A DNA stretch of 64,000 nt from Actinomadura opuntiae (GCF_030283205.1 NZ_JASNWF010000009.1:248001-312000), one strand, 5' to 3'; counted from the stretch's first letter, positions 34,395 to 43,274 are shown. Notes: generated by a model not told the origin, from the letters alone. Numbers and translations: made by a program.

Positions 34395-34451
34395 GGGCGG
34401 ACCGCGATACTCGCGCGCGCCGGAGGGGCCCGGGCCGGTAGCCTCGGGTCT

Positions 34452-35711
34452 GTGATTGACCTGCGAGCTCTTCGAGAGGATCCCGAGCGGCTGCGCGCCT
34501 CGCAGCGCGCCCGCGGTGAGGATGACGCCGTCGTCGACCGGCTGCTGGACCTGGACGGGAGGCGGCGCTCCGCGCTGACCTCGTTCGAGCAGCTGCGCGC
34601 CGAGCAGAAGAGTTTCGGCAAGTCGGTGTCGCGGGCGCAGGGCGAGGAGCGGCAGGCCCTGCTGGCCCGCGCGAAGGAGCTGGCGCAGCAGGTCAAGGAC
34701 CGCGAGGCGGAGGCCGACCGGCTCGGCGAGGAGCTGGACGCGGCGCTGAAGGGCGTCCCGAACCTCATCGAGGACGGCGTCCCGCCCGGCGGCGAGCAGG
34801 ACTACGTCGTCCTGGAGCACGTCGGCGAGCCCACGGCGTTCGACTTCGAGCCGAAGGACCACCTGGAGCTGGGCGAGGGCCTCGGCGCGATCGACATGGA
34901 GCGCGGCGCGAAGGTGTCGGGCGCGCGGTTCTACTACCTGACCGGGGTGGGCGCGCGGCTGCAGTACGCGCTGCTGAACCTGGCGATGGAGCAGGCGGTC
35001 GCCGCCGGGTTCGTGCCGATGTACCCGCCGGTGCTGGTGAAGCCGGAGGCGATGGAGGGCACCGGGTTCCTCGGCGCGCACGCCGCGGAGGTGTACCAGC
35101 TCCCGCAGGAGGAGCTGTACCTGGTGGGCACCTCCGAGGTGCCGCTCGCCGCGTACCACATGAACGAGATCATCGACGAGCTGCCGCGGCGGTACGTGGC
35201 GTGGTCGTCGTGCTTCCGCCGCGAGGCCGGCTCGTACGGCAAGGACACGCGCGGCATCATCCGCGTCCACCAGTTCGACAAGGTGGAGATGTTCTCCTAC
35301 TGCGACCCGGCGGACGCGCATGCCGAGCATCTGCGGCTGCTGGAGTGGGAGAAGGAGATGCTCGCCAAGTGCGAGCTCCCGTACCGGGTGATCGACACGG
35401 CGGCGGGCGACCTCGGTGCGAGCGCGGCGCGCAAGTACGACTGCGAGGCGTGGGTGCCGACGCAGAACACCTACCGCGAGGTCACGTCGACGTCGAACTG
35501 CACCGAGTTCCAGGCGCGGCGCCTGGCGGTGCGGTACAAGGACGCCGACGGCAAGAACCAGCCGGTCGCGACGCTGAACGGGACACTCGCGACGACGCGC
35601 TGGATGGTCGCGATCCTGGAGAACCACCAGCAGGCGGACGGTTCGGTGCGCGTCCCGGAGGCGCTGCAGAAGTTCCTGGGCCTGGAGGTCCTGGAGCCGG
35701 TCAAGCGCTGA
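34452..35711 (+). CDS. serS: Seryl-tRNA synthetase
   Basis: A 419-residue class II synthetase charging tRNA-Ser (and tRNA-Sec). The N-terminal coiled-coil arm (residues about 1-105: MIDLRALREDPERLRASQRARG, then LTSFEQLRAEQKSFGKSVSRAQ) is followed by the catalytic core with motif 2 (FRREAGSYGKDTRGIIRVHQFDKVEMF) and motif 3 (NGTLATTRWMVAILENHQ). TSTSNCTEFQARRL is the serine-binding signature. GTG 34452 follows TAGCCT by 7 nt with no ribosome site, a leaderless start. A tRNA-Ser gene lies 6 kb downstream. Confidence 0.96.
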   Translation: MIDLRALREDPERLRASQRARGEDDAVVDRLLDLDGRRRSALTSFEQLRAEQKSFGKSVSRAQGEERQALLARAKELAQQVKDREAEADRLGEELDAALKGVPNLIEDGVPPGGEQDYVVLEHVGEPTAFDFEPKDHLELGEGLGAIDMERGAKVSGARFYYLTGVGARLQYALLNLAMEQAVAAGFVPMYPPVLVKPEAMEGTGFLGAHAAEVYQLPQEELYLVGTSEVPLAAYHMNEIIDELPRRYVAWSSCFRREAGSYGKDTRGIIRVHQFDKVEMFSYCDPADAHAEHLRLLEWEKEMLAKCELPYRVIDTAAGDLGASAARKYDCEAWVPTQNTYREVTSTSNCTEFQARRLAVRYKDADGKNQPVATLNGTLATTRWMVAILENHQQADGSVRVPEALQKFLGLEVLEPVKR

Positions 35712-35720
35712 ATGGAGTGG

Positions 35721-35750
35721 AAGGGCCCGTCCGCAACGGACGGGCCCTTT
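35721..35750. terminator. Bidirectional terminator after serS
   Basis: AAGGGCCCGTCCG (35721-35733) pairs with CGGACGGGCCCTT (35737-35749) around a CAA loop, followed by TCTT. It separates serS from the convergent phosphatase gene and is U-rich on both strands. Confidence 0.88.
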
Positions 35751-35754
35751 CTTA

Positions 35755-36642
35755 TTAGCGGAGCAGTTGCTTGCGGAGGGCGGCCTGGGTGGCGGCGTCG
35801 ATGCCGAGGCCCTTGGTGAGGAACGCGTCGAACGTCCCGAAGTCCTTCTTGATCTGGTCGAAGGCGGCGTCGAGGTAGGACGCGCGGACGGTCAGGAACG
35901 GCTCGACGAGCGCCGGGTCGATGCCGAGCTTCTCCAGCTCGGCGAGCTCGGCGGCGTTCCGGCCGGCGAGTTCCTGGTTGGAGCGCAGGTAGTCGCCGTA
36001 CACCTGGGCCTTGCCGACGCCGAGGACGGTGAGCAGGATCGCGGTCATGACGCCGGTGCGGTCCTTGCCCTCGGTGCAGTGGTAGAGGACGGGGCCGCGG
36101 GCGGACGCGACGCGCTTCAGCGCCGCCGCGAACTGCTTGCGCGAGTCGGGGTCGTGGATGAACCCGCGGTACGACAGCGCCATGAACTCGCCGGGCTTGT
36201 CCTGCGCGAGGATCGCCTTGAGCAGTTCCGGCGCCATCGTCAGCAGCGTCGGGGAGAACGCGTTGATGTTCGCGGCGACGGGGGTGACGCCGGCGGGCAG
36301 CCGGTCGGCGCCGGACAGGCCGACCTCGAGCTGCGAGCGGAAGTCGACGGAGGCCGAAAGCCCGAGCCGCTGGAGCTGCGCGACGCCGGTCGCGGTGACC
36401 TTGCTGAGCGACGCGGACCGGTAGACGGCCCCGTAGCGGACGCGGCGTCCGTCCCGGGCGGCGTAGCCGCCGATGTCGCGGACGTTGACGGCGCCGTCCA
36501 CCTTGACGTCGCGGACGGTCGAGGCGGTGGTCCGGGCGGCGGTCGCGGGGGCCGCCGACGCGGGGGCCGGGAGGGTGAACGGGGCCAGCGCGACGGTGCC
36601 CGCGAGGGCGGCCGACACCAGACGGGGGGTTCTGCGGGTCAT
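35755..36642 (-). CDS. Secreted tyrosine/inositol phosphatase (PTP, DSP3-like)
   Basis: A 295-residue exported protein. The signal peptide is LVSAALAGTVALAPFTLPAPASA. NVRDIGGYAARDGRRVRYGAVYRSASL is the start typical of the PtpB/lipid-phosphatase family, and VLYHCTEGKDRTGVMTAIL is the catalytic P-loop HCxxGKDRTG, whose Lys-Asp pair is typical of PtpB and myo-inositol phosphatases. The second ATG, at 36640-36642, has GGAAGG 8 nt upstream and is preferred over GTG 36660. Secretion implies action on host or environmental phosphates. Confidence 0.87.
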   Translation of the reverse strand: MTRRTPRLVSAALAGTVALAPFTLPAPASAAPATAARTTASTVRDVKVDGAVNVRDIGGYAARDGRRVRYGAVYRSASLSKVTATGVAQLQRLGLSASVDFRSQLEVGLSGADRLPAGVTPVAANINAFSPTLLTMAPELLKAILAQDKPGEFMALSYRGFIHDPDSRKQFAAALKRVASARGPVLYHCTEGKDRTGVMTAILLTVLGVGKAQVYGDYLRSNQELAGRNAAELAELEKLGIDPALVEPFLTVRASYLDAAFDQIKKDFGTFDAFLTKGLGIDAATQAALRKQLLR

Positions 36643-36846
36643 GGGCAGTGCCTTCCGCACGCGGGGGAGAGAGAACGTGAAGAAGATTCGGGTGATTGCA
36701 CCCTAGGTGGGGGGCGGACGGGACGGAAGGGGCGTGGCGCGAACAGGACGCGAACGGCCCGCGAACCGGAGCAGCAGGGGCCAACCGGGCGGATCGGCCG
36801 TCGGACCCGTCGCCTAAGGTGAGTCACAGTCGCACTGGAAGGTGAC

Positions 36847-37650
36847 ATGTCCGAACCCACGCCGCGCGTGATCGCCACCGACCTCGACGGCACGATCGTG
36901 CGCTCCGACGGGACCATCTCCGCGCGCACCGTCGCCGCCCTCGCGCGCGTCGAGCGCGCCGGCGCGATGCTCGTCATGGTCACCGGCCGCCCCCCGCGCT
37001 GGATGGCGGAGATCGCCACCGCCGTCGGCCACCGCGGCCTCGCCATCTGCGCGAACGGCGCCCTCGTCTACGACCTGCACACCGAGACCGTGGTGCACGC
37101 CCGGCAGATCGAGCCGGGCGTGCTCGCCGAGGCCGTCGAGCGGCTGCGCGGCGTCTCGCCCGCGTTCCGCTTCGCCGCGGAGTACCCGACCGGGTTCGTG
37201 TTCGAGCGCAGCTACGACCTGTCCGGCTGGGACGCCGAGGCGCTCGGCGGACGGCCCGTCGACGACGCCGAACTCGTCGCCTTCCCGAGCACCAAGCTGC
37301 TCGCCTTCCACCCCGACGCCGACCCCGACGAGCTCGCCGCGCGGGCGGAGAAGGCCGTCGGCGACCTGGTGACCGTGACCCACTCGTCCGGGCGCGGGCT
37401 GCTGGAGATCAGCGCGCACGGCGTCACCAAGGCCAGCGCCCTCGAAGCGCTGTGCGCCGAGCACGGCCTCGGCGCCGCCGACGTCACCGCGTTCGGCGAC
37501 ATGCCCAACGACCTGCCCATGCTCGCCTGGGCGGGCACCTCGTACGGGGTCGCGAACGCGCACCCGCTCGTGCTGGCCGCCGTCACGCACACCACGTCCC
37601 GCAACGACGACGACGGCGTCGCGCAGGTGCTGGAACGCCTGTTCCCGTGA
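36847..37650 (+). CDS. HAD-superfamily phosphatase (Cof-type)
   Basis: A 267-residue HAD hydrolase of the IIB/Cof group. VIATDLDGTIVRSDG holds the nucleophile Asp and partner Asp, MLVMVTGRPPRWM is motif II with Thr, STKLLAF is near the cap, KASALEALCAEHG has the Lys, and AFGDMPNDLPML is motif IV (GDxxND). Substrates in this group are sugar phosphates, flavin phosphates and similar. GGAAGGTG lies just upstream of the ATG. Confidence 0.9.
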   Translation: MSEPTPRVIATDLDGTIVRSDGTISARTVAALARVERAGAMLVMVTGRPPRWMAEIATAVGHRGLAICANGALVYDLHTETVVHARQIEPGVLAEAVERLRGVSPAFRFAAEYPTGFVFERSYDLSGWDAEALGGRPVDDAELVAFPSTKLLAFHPDADPDELAARAEKAVGDLVTVTHSSGRGLLEISAHGVTKASALEALCAEHGLGAADVTAFGDMPNDLPMLAWAGTSYGVANAHPLVLAAVTHTTSRNDDDGVAQVLERLFP

Positions 37651-37653
37651 CGA

Positions 37654-37683
37654 CGGCCGCACCCCCGGTGAGGGGTGCGGCCG
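37654..37683. terminator. Bidirectional hairpin terminator
   Basis: CGGCCGCACCCC (37654-37665) pairs perfectly with 37672-37683 across a 6-nt loop, between the convergent HAD and bpa genes. Confidence 0.75.
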
Positions 37684-37699
37684 CCGCCGCGGAAACGCT

Positions 37700-38245
37700 C
37701 TACAGGTAGGGGCCGGACGATCGGGGGCCGGGCTCGTCCTGCTGGTCCATGCCCTGCGGCATCATCCCGGCGGGCAGCGCGCGGCGCATCTGCTCCAGCT
37801 GGGCGCGCGCCGCCATCTGCTGGGCGAAGAGCGTCGTCTGGATGCCGTGGAACAGCCCCTCCAGCCAGCCGACCAGCTGCGCCTGCGCGATCCGCAGCTC
37901 CGCCTCGCTCGGCACGGACTCGTCGGCGAACGGCAGCGACAGCCGCTCCAGCTCCTCGACCAGCTCGGGGGCCAGGCCGTCCTCCAGCTCCTTGATGGAC
38001 GACTTGTGGATCTCCCGCAGCCGGGCCCGGCTCGCCTCGTCCAGCGGGGCGGCCTTGACCTCGTCCAGCAGCTGGCGGATCATCCCGCCGATCCGCATCA
38101 CCTTCGCGGGCTGCTCGACCATCTCGGTGATCGACTTGCCCTCGGACTCGCCGCCGTCGCCCGCGCCCTCCAGCGCGATGCCGTTCGGCCCCACCACGAG
38201 GACGTGCGGTTCCTGTTCCGACTGGTTCTTCGAAGGCTCGCTCAT
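37700..38245 (-). CDS. bpa: Bacterial proteasome activator Bpa/PafE
   Basis: A 181-residue protein. The central region is all alpha-helical (MRIGGMIRQLLDEVKAAPLDEASRARLREIHKSSI, then LPSEAELRIAQAQLVGWLEGLFHGIQTTLFAQQMAARAQLEQMRR in pieces) and the C-terminus ends GPYL, the HbYX-like motif that docks into the 20S proteasome as in M. tuberculosis PafE. It forms ATP-independent rings that open the proteasome gate for unfolded proteins. GAGGGAG precedes the ATG. It is separated by 13 bp from the downstream end of the quinone-oxidoreductase gene on the same strand, so the two may be cotranscribed. Confidence 0.9.
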   Translation of the reverse strand: MSEPSKNQSEQEPHVLVVGPNGIALEGAGDGGESEGKSITEMVEQPAKVMRIGGMIRQLLDEVKAAPLDEASRARLREIHKSSIKELEDGLAPELVEELERLSLPFADESVPSEAELRIAQAQLVGWLEGLFHGIQTTLFAQQMAARAQLEQMRRALPAGMMPQGMDQQDEPGPRSSGPYL

Positions 38246-38258
38246 AACTCCCTCATCC

Positions 38259-39215
38259 TCACACGGTGAGCAGGATCTTGCCGACGTGCCCGCTCTGCTC
38301 CATCAGCCGGTGCGCCTGCGCGGCGTCGGCCATCGGGACGCGCCGGTCGACGACCGGCGCGACGTCCCCCGACTCCAGCAGCGGCCAGACGTGCTCGCGG
38401 ACGGCCGCGACGATCTCCGCCTTCTCCTCCAACGGACGGGACCGCAGCGCCGTTGCGTGCACGAGCGCCCTCTTGCGCAGCAGCGCGCCGATGTCGAGCT
38501 CCGCCTTGGCGCCGCCCTGCAGCCCGATGACCATCAGCCGCCCGCCGGTGGCGAGGGCGCGCACGTTCCGTTCGAGGTACTTGGCGCCGATCAGGTCCAG
38601 GACGACGTCGTACGGGCCGCTGTCGACGAAGTCGTCCTCGCGGTAGTTGATCACGATGTCGGCGCCCAGCTCGCGGCAGCGGGCCGCCTTCTCCTCGCTG
38701 CCGACGGTGCACGCCACCTTGGCGCCCTTGGCCTTGGCGAGCTGGATCGCGTGCGTGCCGATGCCGCTGCCGCCGCCGTGCACCAGGAGCGTCTCGCCGG
38801 CGCGCAGCCCGGCGTGCATCCAGATGTTCGACCAGACGGTGCAGGCGACTTCGGGCAGGCCGGCCGCGTCCACGAGGTCGACGCCGCGCGGGACGGGCAG
38901 CACCTGCGAGGCGGGCACCGCGACCAGCTCGGCGTAGCCGCCGCCGGCGAGCAGCGCGCACACCTCGTCGCCCACGGCGAAGCCCGTCACGCCGTCGCCG
39001 AGCGCCGCGATCCGCCCCGACACCTCCAGGCCCGGATACGGCGGGGCGCCCTCCGGCGGGTCGTAGAAGCCCATCCGCTGCATGACGTCCGCGCGGTTCA
39101 CCGCGCTCGCCGCCACCTCGACCAGCACCTCGCCCGGCCCCGGCTCCGGATCGGGCACCCGCGTCCATTCCAGGACCTCGGCGTCCCCCGGCTCGCGAAT
39201 CACGATCGCATGCAT
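38259..39215 (-). CDS. NAD(P)H:quinone oxidoreductase, zinc-independent MDR family
   Basis: A 318-residue medium-chain reductase (PIG3/QOR type). The N-terminal GroES-like domain has EVAASAVNRADVMQRMGFYDPP and YPGLEVSGRIAALGDGV. The Rossmann domain has LLVHGGGSGIGTHAIQLAKAKGAKV for NADPH. The cysteines that bind zinc in alcohol dehydrogenases are absent. The start follows TAGCGT by 7 nt with no ribosome site, hence probably leaderless. bpa follows 13 bp downstream. Confidence 0.88.
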   Translation of the reverse strand: MHAIVIREPGDAEVLEWTRVPDPEPGPGEVLVEVAASAVNRADVMQRMGFYDPPEGAPPYPGLEVSGRIAALGDGVTGFAVGDEVCALLAGGGYAELVAVPASQVLPVPRGVDLVDAAGLPEVACTVWSNIWMHAGLRAGETLLVHGGGSGIGTHAIQLAKAKGAKVACTVGSEEKAARCRELGADIVINYREDDFVDSGPYDVVLDLIGAKYLERNVRALATGGRLMVIGLQGGAKAELDIGALLRKRALVHATALRSRPLEEKAEIVAAVREHVWPLLESGDVAPVVDRRVPMADAAQAHRLMEQSGHVGKILLTV

Positions 39216-39397
39216 ACCGGTCACGCTACCGGGCGGCGGTCGGGCGCCGCCGCCGCGCCGCCCGACCGCCCCCGCCGGGGGCAAAGTGGATCTTCCGCGG
39301 GGATGCGTGGTATTGACGCGCGGGTATCCTGCGTGGGGGCCGATTTGCCCTCCTGCTCCGTAATGATTCATCAGAGGTGTGCCCGAGGGGAGAAACG

Positions 39398-41500
39398 GTG
39401 GCGAGGAACGAGCACGACGGGCGTTCCCTGGAGGAGCGGCTCGCCTCTCTTGACGCGATGAGCGGCGAGACGACGGGGCCGTCCGCCGCCGTCCCGCCGC
39501 CCGCCGCCGAGGGCGAGCAGGCGCCCGCGGCGCAGCCGGCTCAGCCCGAGCGGCAGGGGCCGCCCGAGGCCGCCGGGCGGCCGGAGGGCGCGCCGGGCGA
39601 GCAGGCGCCGCAGCCCGCGCACGACCCGAACGCCAACCCGTGGCTGGCCTCGCCGCCCCCGATCCCGGGCCCGGAGAACTTCGCCCCGGAGAACTTCGCC
39701 CCGGAGAACTTCGGTCCCGAGGGGTTCGGCCCGCCGCCGCCCCCGCCCGGCCCGGCGCAGAACCTCCCGCCCTACGACGGCGGTCCCATGCCGCAGCCGT
39801 TCGAGGGCGGCATGCTGCCTCCCCCGTACGCCGCCGCGTACCAGCCGTTCGACCAGAAGCAGCCCTGGGAGACCGGGCCGGCGCCGCAGCAGCAGCCGCC
39901 GTACGACGCGGGCAACGGGCAGGGCGCGCCGCCGCTCGACCAGCTCCCGCCGTACCTGCCCGACCAGCCGTTCCCGCCGCACGACCCCAACGCGGCGCAG
40001 CCGCCGTACCCGGCCGAGCAGGGCGGCGCCCAGCCCTTCCCGGCCGACCCCCACGGCGCCCAGCCCTTCCCGCAGGACCCCAACGCGCAGCCGTTCCCGC
40101 AGGACCCGAACGCGCAGCCTTTCCCGCAAGACCCCAACGGCCAGCCATACGCGCAGGACCCGAACGTGAACGGCCAGCCGTACGCGGTCGACCCGACCAC
40201 CGGCCAGCCCTACCCGCCGAACCAGGGCGGCGGCCAGCCGTACCCGGTCGACCCCAACACCGGCCAGCCCTATCCAGTCGACCCGAACACGGGCCGTCCC
40301 TACATGGTCGACCCGAACACCGGCCAGACCTATCCGGTCGACCCGAGCACGGGGCAGCCGTACGCCGTCGACCCCAGCACCGGGCAGCCGTACGCGCAGA
40401 TGCCGCCCAACAGCGACGTCGGACCGCCGCAGCAGGGCTACGCCTACCCGCAGCAGGGCCCGTCCCAGCCCGGGCCGTACCAGCAGGTGCCGCCCAACCA
40501 GCAGCAGTACCCGGGGCAGCCGCAGCAGCCCCAGCAGCAGCCGCAGCCCGACCCGAAGAGCTCCGAGAGCCTCAGCTCCGAGAACCTGCTCGGCGAGCGC
40601 CGCATCGCGCCGTCGTCGGGCTGGCGGCGCGCCGTCTACAAGGCCACCGGCGGCAGCGTCCACCCGGGCGAGTCGCAGAGCGAGCTGCGCCGCAAGGACC
40701 TGATCGCGCGGGCCCGCACCCCCGTCACGAACGGGCACCACCGCGTCGCGGTGATGTCGCTGAAGGGCGGCGTCGGCAAGACCACCACCACGACCGGGCT
40801 CGGCTCGATGCTCGGGTCGCTGCGCGGCGACCGGGTGATCGCGGTGGACGCCAACCCCGACCGCGGCACGCTGTCGGACAAGGTGCGGCTGGAGACCGCC
40901 GCGACCGTCCGCGACCTGCTCAACAGCCGCGACCGGATCCACCGGTACGCCGACGTCCGCGCGTTCACCTCGCAGAACCCGGCGCGCCTGGAGGTCCTCG
41001 CCTCCGACCGCGACCCCGCGGTCAGCGAGGCGTTCAGCGCCGAGGACTACGCGGCCGTCGCCGTCGTCCTGGAGCAGTACTACTCGGTCTGCATCACCGA
41101 CTGCGGGACGGGCCTGCTGCACTCGGCGATGGCCGGCGTGCTGAGCCTCGCCGACCAGCTCGTCCTGGTCAGCTCCCCGTCGGTGGACGGCGCCCGCTCG
41201 GCGAGCGCGACCCTCGACTGGCTGGAGGCGCACGACCACGGCCACCTCGTCCGCAACGGCGTCGTGGTGCTGTCGATGGTCCGCAACCGGACCCGCAGCC
41301 AGGTCGACCTGGACAAGCTGCAGGCGCACTTCGAGAGCCGCTGCCGCGCGGTCGTCCGCATCCCCTACGACGACCACCTGGAAGAGGGCGCCGAGGTCGA
41401 ACTGGAGCAGCTCGCCCAGGTGACCCGCGAGGCCTACCTCAACCTCGCCGCCATCGTCGGCGACGGCTTCGCCTACCCGCGCCCCGACCGTCCCTCCTGA
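39398..41500 (+). CDS. MinD/ParA-like ATPase with long PQ-rich repeat domain (EspI-like)
   Basis: A 700-residue protein. Residues about 1-395 are disordered and Pro/Gln/Asp/Asn-rich. They include ENFAP triplets, AQPFPQDPN repeats and about ten near-perfect ten-residue units of the form GQPY(P/A)VDP(N/S)T. The C-terminal third is a P-loop ATPase: VAVMSLKGGVGKTTTTTGL (deviant Walker A), RVIAVDANPDRGTL and CITDCGTGLL. This architecture is that of type VII-secretion-associated MinD-like proteins such as mycobacterial EspI. The GTG start has GAGGGGAGA upstream. Confidence 0.83.
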   Translation: MARNEHDGRSLEERLASLDAMSGETTGPSAAVPPPAAEGEQAPAAQPAQPERQGPPEAAGRPEGAPGEQAPQPAHDPNANPWLASPPPIPGPENFAPENFAPENFGPEGFGPPPPPPGPAQNLPPYDGGPMPQPFEGGMLPPPYAAAYQPFDQKQPWETGPAPQQQPPYDAGNGQGAPPLDQLPPYLPDQPFPPHDPNAAQPPYPAEQGGAQPFPADPHGAQPFPQDPNAQPFPQDPNAQPFPQDPNGQPYAQDPNVNGQPYAVDPTTGQPYPPNQGGGQPYPVDPNTGQPYPVDPNTGRPYMVDPNTGQTYPVDPSTGQPYAVDPSTGQPYAQMPPNSDVGPPQQGYAYPQQGPSQPGPYQQVPPNQQQYPGQPQQPQQQPQPDPKSSESLSSENLLGERRIAPSSGWRRAVYKATGGSVHPGESQSELRRKDLIARARTPVTNGHHRVAVMSLKGGVGKTTTTTGLGSMLGSLRGDRVIAVDANPDRGTLSDKVRLETAATVRDLLNSRDRIHRYADVRAFTSQNPARLEVLASDRDPAVSEAFSAEDYAAVAVVLEQYYSVCITDCGTGLLHSAMAGVLSLADQLVLVSSPSVDGARSASATLDWLEAHDHGHLVRNGVVVLSMVRNRTRSQVDLDKLQAHFESRCRAVVRIPYDDHLEEGAEVELEQLAQVTREAYLNLAAIVGDGFAYPRPDRPS

Positions 41501-41537
41501 CCTCGTCCGCGCACCCGCGCCACTAGAGTCGCCTCCC

Positions 41538-41918
41538 GTGGAGGACGACGACCAGGGCGTGTACGTGGGCAAGGCCGCCGCGGACGCCGCCGCCGACCGC
41601 GGCTGGCTGCTGGGGCACTTCAAACCGCCCGGCGACCTGCGGCACAGCGAGGACGTCGAGATCAAATGGGGCGTCCACCCCAAGGACGAACGGCGCGCGA
41701 GCTGGACCAGCGGCGAGAAGCGCACCGCGCTGCTCGTGCTGATCAGCGGCCGGTTCCGGCTGGAGTTCCCCGACCGCGACGTGCTGCTGGCCGAACCCGG
41801 CGACTACGTGGTCTGGGGACGCGGCGTCGACCACTCCTGGCACGCCGAGGAGGAGTCCGTCGTGATGACGGTCCGCTGGCCGTCCATCCCCGGATATGCG
41901 GTCGAGGCCGCCGAGTAG
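41538..41918 (+). CDS. Cupin-domain protein
   Basis: A 126-residue small cupin. VEIKWGVHPKDERRASW and ALLVLISGRFRLEF form the first cupin strands, DVLLAEPGDYVVWGRGVDHSWHAEEES the second motif with His/Glu, and VVMTVRW the last strand. It may bind metal or a small polar ligand; function unknown. GTG 41538 follows TAGAGT by 8 nt without a ribosome site. Confidence 0.75.
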   Translation: MEDDDQGVYVGKAAADAAADRGWLLGHFKPPGDLRHSEDVEIKWGVHPKDERRASWTSGEKRTALLVLISGRFRLEFPDRDVLLAEPGDYVVWGRGVDHSWHAEEESVVMTVRWPSIPGYAVEAAE

Positions 41919-41962
41919 GACCGCTATCGTTGGCCGTGGCCACCCGGGCGTGGCGTGGCCGG

Positions 41963-42051
41963 GGAGAGTTCGCATAGTGGACTAGTGCAGGCGCCTTGAA
42001 AGCGCCCAGGGCTGGGGACAGTCCTCGTGGGTTCGAATCCCACACTCTCCG
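41963..42051 (+). tRNA. tRNA-Ser (anticodon UGA)
   Basis: The 7-bp acceptor stem GGAGAGT pairs with ACTCTCC, with discriminator G at 42051. The anticodon arm GGCGC-CTTGAAA-GCGCC has TGA at 41997-41999. A long variable arm (class II tRNA) follows, and the T-arm contains GGTTCGAATCC. The 89-nt length fits tRNA-Ser. CCA is not encoded. Confidence 0.95.
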
Positions 42052-42113
42052 CTGTACTTATTTCTTTGCCCTTGGCGGTCGGGCGTTGGACGCCCTCCCT
42101 TCGGCGGGCAAAG

Positions 42114-42204
42114 TGCGATCGCTGCATCGCTCCGACTCGCCCTGGGGGCTCGCTGCGCGATCAGGTTCTCGCTTCGCTCGAACCTGGCTTCGCTCGCGAT
42201 CGCA
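42114..42204. repeat. Inverted-repeat element downstream of tRNA-Ser
   Basis: TGCGATCGC (42114-42122) and GCGATCGCA (42196-42204) are perfect inverted ends. Inside them CAGGTTC and GAACCTG form a second stem with the loop TCGCTTCGCTC. The region is also full of CGCTTCGCTCG motifs. The rest of 42052-42266 has no gene. It could be a folded non-coding element or a mobile REP-like repeat. Confidence 0.5.
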
Positions 42205-42266
42205 ACGTGGCGGGCTCCGTGGAAAGCGCCCTAATCGGGCGGAAGGCATCCGTTACTCTCTTCGGC

Positions 42267-42431
42267 ATGTCACAGACACCGAATGATCCGGCAGGTACCA
42301 CCCACCAGTTTCAGAACTTCGCCAACCGGGCACCGGCGGAGAAGACCGGCCCGAACATGGCCCTCGTCGTCGGCCTCGCCGTCGTCGCGGTCATCGTCGT
42401 GGTCGGCGTGATCGCGCTCATGATGGTCTGA
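42267..42431 (+). CDS. Small single-pass membrane protein
   Basis: A 54-residue protein. A polar N-terminus (SQTPNDPAGTTHQFQNFANRAP) precedes one C-terminal transmembrane helix (MALVVGLAVVAVIVVVGVIALMMV). It is too short for most gene callers but has clear codon bias, and its ATG lies 7 nt after TACTCT (leaderless style). It could be a tail-anchored membrane peptide. Confidence 0.6.
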   Translation: MSQTPNDPAGTTHQFQNFANRAPAEKTGPNMALVVGLAVVAVIVVVGVIALMMV

Positions 42432-42581
42432 CACCCGGGCAGCCGCCCGCGCGGACGCGACGGCGCGTCCACCCCCGTGCGCGGGCTCGACCGGGTGACC
42501 ACGTCCCCTCCGGCCACGTCCCTCAGGGACGCCGTAGGCCGCTTGGCGGGACGTTCGCAAACCTCTTGCTCCCCCCAACCC

Positions 42582-43149
42582 TCAGTCCCTGCTCGGGAGT
42601 CTGGCCTCGCTGGCCGGGCGGCGGACCGCGGCCTCGGCGAGTTCGCCGACCCGGGCCGCGGGGACCGCGATGCCGGGCGTCCCGATGGTCCAGCGGAGGA
42701 AGTCCTCGACGTTGAGGGCGGGGACCTCTCCCAGGTACGGCCGGATGTACACCGGTGTGTCCGGTTCGCTGCGCCAGCTGTCGGCGAGCGTGCCGATGTC
42801 CACGGTGTCGTGACCGAGGACGTCCAGCAGCCCGGCGGCCTCGGCCTTGGCGTCGGCGTCGTCGCCCGCGATGGGCAGGGCGTTGCGGTCCGGTGCGCCG
42901 GCGGGCCGGGCGAGCGTGACCAGCTGGTGCGGGGTGATGTTGTTGAACGCCTTCACCACGCGCGAGCGGGGAAGGCGGCGCTGCAGAAGGGCGCTTGAGG
43001 TGAGCTCGTCCGCGTCGAGTTCGGGCAGGCGCCCGTCTCGCTCGGGGTAGTAGTTGGCGGTGTCGAACACCGTCTTGCCGGTCAGGGCGTCGGCGGGCGA
43101 CGGAAGAGCCGATCATTCCGCTGCCGATCAGTCCCAGGGTTCCGGGCAT
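42582..43149 (-). pseudogene. Decayed NADPH-dependent F420-reductase-like gene
   Basis: The start at 43149 reads MPGTLGLIGSGMIGSSVARR, an intact Rossmann opening. After about 20 codons the frame shifts and homology resumes with TGKTVFDTANYYPERDGRLPEL, RSRVVKAFNNITPHQLVTLARPAG, LPIAGDD and VYIRPYLGEVPALNVEDFLRW. About 60 residues of the Rossmann fold, present in this family, are missing at the junction. So an internal deletion plus frameshift has inactivated the gene. The XRE regulator opposite probably controlled it. Confidence 0.8.
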
Positions 43150-43189
43150 GGCTTGTCTCCGTTCGCATGGGGTTCGCGTGACAGCCTGC

Positions 43190-43267
43190 GTCCGGCGCCG
43201 GACGTCCAGCCAGGTCCCCGTTCTGCCTACTCACGGGGTGATCACCCGGCGGGCCGGGACGTAGGGT
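43190..43267. promoter_or_regulatory. Divergent control region with two perfect palindromes
   Basis: GTCCGGCGCCGGAC (43190-43203) and GGGTGATCACCC (43236-43247) are perfect palindromes between the decayed reductase and the regulator. TAGGGT (43262-43267) lies 7 nt before the GTG of the regulator, consistent with a leaderless transcript. Confidence 0.5.
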
Positions 43268-43274
43268 TGGCGGC

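Noticed and set aside
39371..41725. A 784-residue minus-strand frame opposite the MinD-like ATPase.
   Set aside because: It is the antisense of a repetitive GC-rich gene, consists of Arg/Gly/Val runs, and has no domain.
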